NCBI GenBank assembly: GCA_046160545.1
Contig: JBJXGS010000139.1
Location: forward strand, 1 to 22,796
DNA: 22,796 nt
From: JAEUOS01 sp046160545
GTDB lineage: Bacteria > Pseudomonadota > Gammaproteobacteria > Burkholderiales > JAEUOS01
Reading direction: 5' to 3'
Shown here: positions 22,431-22,796 of the stretch, piece by piece
How the letters are laid out: each line of letters opens with the position of its first letter
Position numbering within the stretch: position 1 is the stretch's first letter
Made by a program: the position numbers and the translations under genes
The notes under the pieces: generated by a model
What the model was told of the DNA's origin: nothing
The model's input: the letters and a program-made list of their open reading frames with translations, nothing else
Database searches by the model: none

Positions 22431-22796
22431 TCAGTTTCTCGGCGCCAGTGCAAGCGCATCGGAGAGGACAGCGGTGAACTCGGCGTTGGCATCACCGAAG
22501 GACTCGAGTGGGTTGTCCTTGAGCACGGCCAACGACCCTTCCAGACTGGCATCATCGAGCGCGACGCCACGGTTTTCGCCCATCTGCGCGCGCCGCAAGA
22601 CCCCGCCGCCGCACAGCAGCACCTCGCCGTGGACCCGGCAGTCGGGTCCTGCCAGCGCGGCTATCAAGTGCGCGACGCGGGCGGGGTCGAAGCGCCTCGC
22701 GAGGTCGTCATCCATCCACGGCGCGGTCATCTGCGAGTAGCCGTAGGGCGCGACCACGTTGACGCGCACTCCCTGGGCGCCGGCTTCGATCGCCAG
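22431..22796 (-). CDS. Short-chain dehydrogenase, C-terminal part (5' truncated by window edge)
   Basis: The reading frame enters from the window edge and ends with TGA at 22433-22431, giving about 121 residues. LAIEAGAQGVRVNVVAPYG is the segment after the SDR active site (the RVN..AP motif), followed by YSQMT. The tail with VHGEVLLCGGGVLRRAQMGENRG and LKDNP resembles the ends of 3-hydroxyacyl-CoA dehydrogenase-type SDRs, as in MFE-2 domains. The nucleotide-binding and catalytic residues lie outside the window. The thiolase gene 25 bases downstream supports a role in 3-hydroxyacyl-CoA oxidation (inference). Confidence 0.8.
   Translation of the reverse strand: MAIEAGAQGVRVNVVAPYGYSQMTAPWMDDDLARRFDPARVAHLIAALAGPDCRVHGEVLLCGGGVLRRAQMGENRGVALDDASLEGSLAVLKDNPLESFGDANAEFTAVLSDALALAPRN

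Noticed and set aside
1..22796. Mobile elements, CRISPR arrays, tRNA/rRNA genes, riboswitches
   Set aside because: No transposase or integrase motif, no regularly spaced repeats, and no cloverleaf or recognisable RNA gene seen on either strand.

Overview
This is 22.8 kb of visibly GC-rich, densely coding bacterial chromosome. Three tripartite-tricarboxylate (Bug/TctC-type) periplasmic receptor genes occur without TctA/TctB membrane partners, alongside many CoA-ester and ring-degradation type enzymes. That pattern is typical of Burkholderiales (Bordetella, Achromobacter, Cupriavidus and relatives); the taxon is an inference. I see no rRNA, tRNA, CRISPR array, insertion sequence or phage gene. 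No gene-free stretch exceeds about 180 bases.

Layout. (1) 1-2865, plus strand: the 3' part of a Bug receptor, then a three-helix membrane protein with a duplicated Cys-pair module and C-terminal ankyrin repeats. (2) 6587-2904, minus strand: a tight five-gene operon of creatininase-family amidohydrolase, GST, PhnZ/MIOX-like HD-domain oxygenase, AhpD/CMD-like protein and 2-oxoglutarate Fe(II) oxygenase. Three junctions offer four-base stop/start overlaps. This looks like a small-molecule catabolic pathway whose substrate I cannot name. (3) 6726-9270: a polar-amino-acid type ABC importer, with the ATPase on the plus strand and permease and binding protein on the minus strand. The ATPase is divergent from the five-gene operon, so the importer may supply its substrate.

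(4) 9362-13453, plus strand: Cys-type sulfatase, Bug receptor (two bases apart), SDR and a PaaG-like enoyl-CoA hydratase/isomerase. This could be import, desulfation and CoA-ester breakdown of a sulfate ester. (5) 18966-13475, minus strand: SnoaL-like protein, HpcH/HpaI aldolase, SDR, acyl-CoA dehydrogenase, lipocalin-like protein, TetR regulator and Bug receptor. Most genes are coupled by short gaps or overlaps, with a likely internal promoter before the acyl-CoA dehydrogenase. (6) 19145-20152, plus strand: an exported catalase-related heme peroxidase that appears to lack the distal histidine. (7) 22796-20177, minus strand: the 3' part of an SDR, a thiolase, and a membrane-anchored endonuclease/exonuclease/phosphatase protein. 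It converges on the peroxidase at a strong hairpin.

The best candidates for something undescribed are the five-gene oxygenase operon, the ankyrin membrane protein and the peroxidase lacking its expected distal histidine. Family calls rest on motifs read by eye; comparisons with named proteins are from memory.
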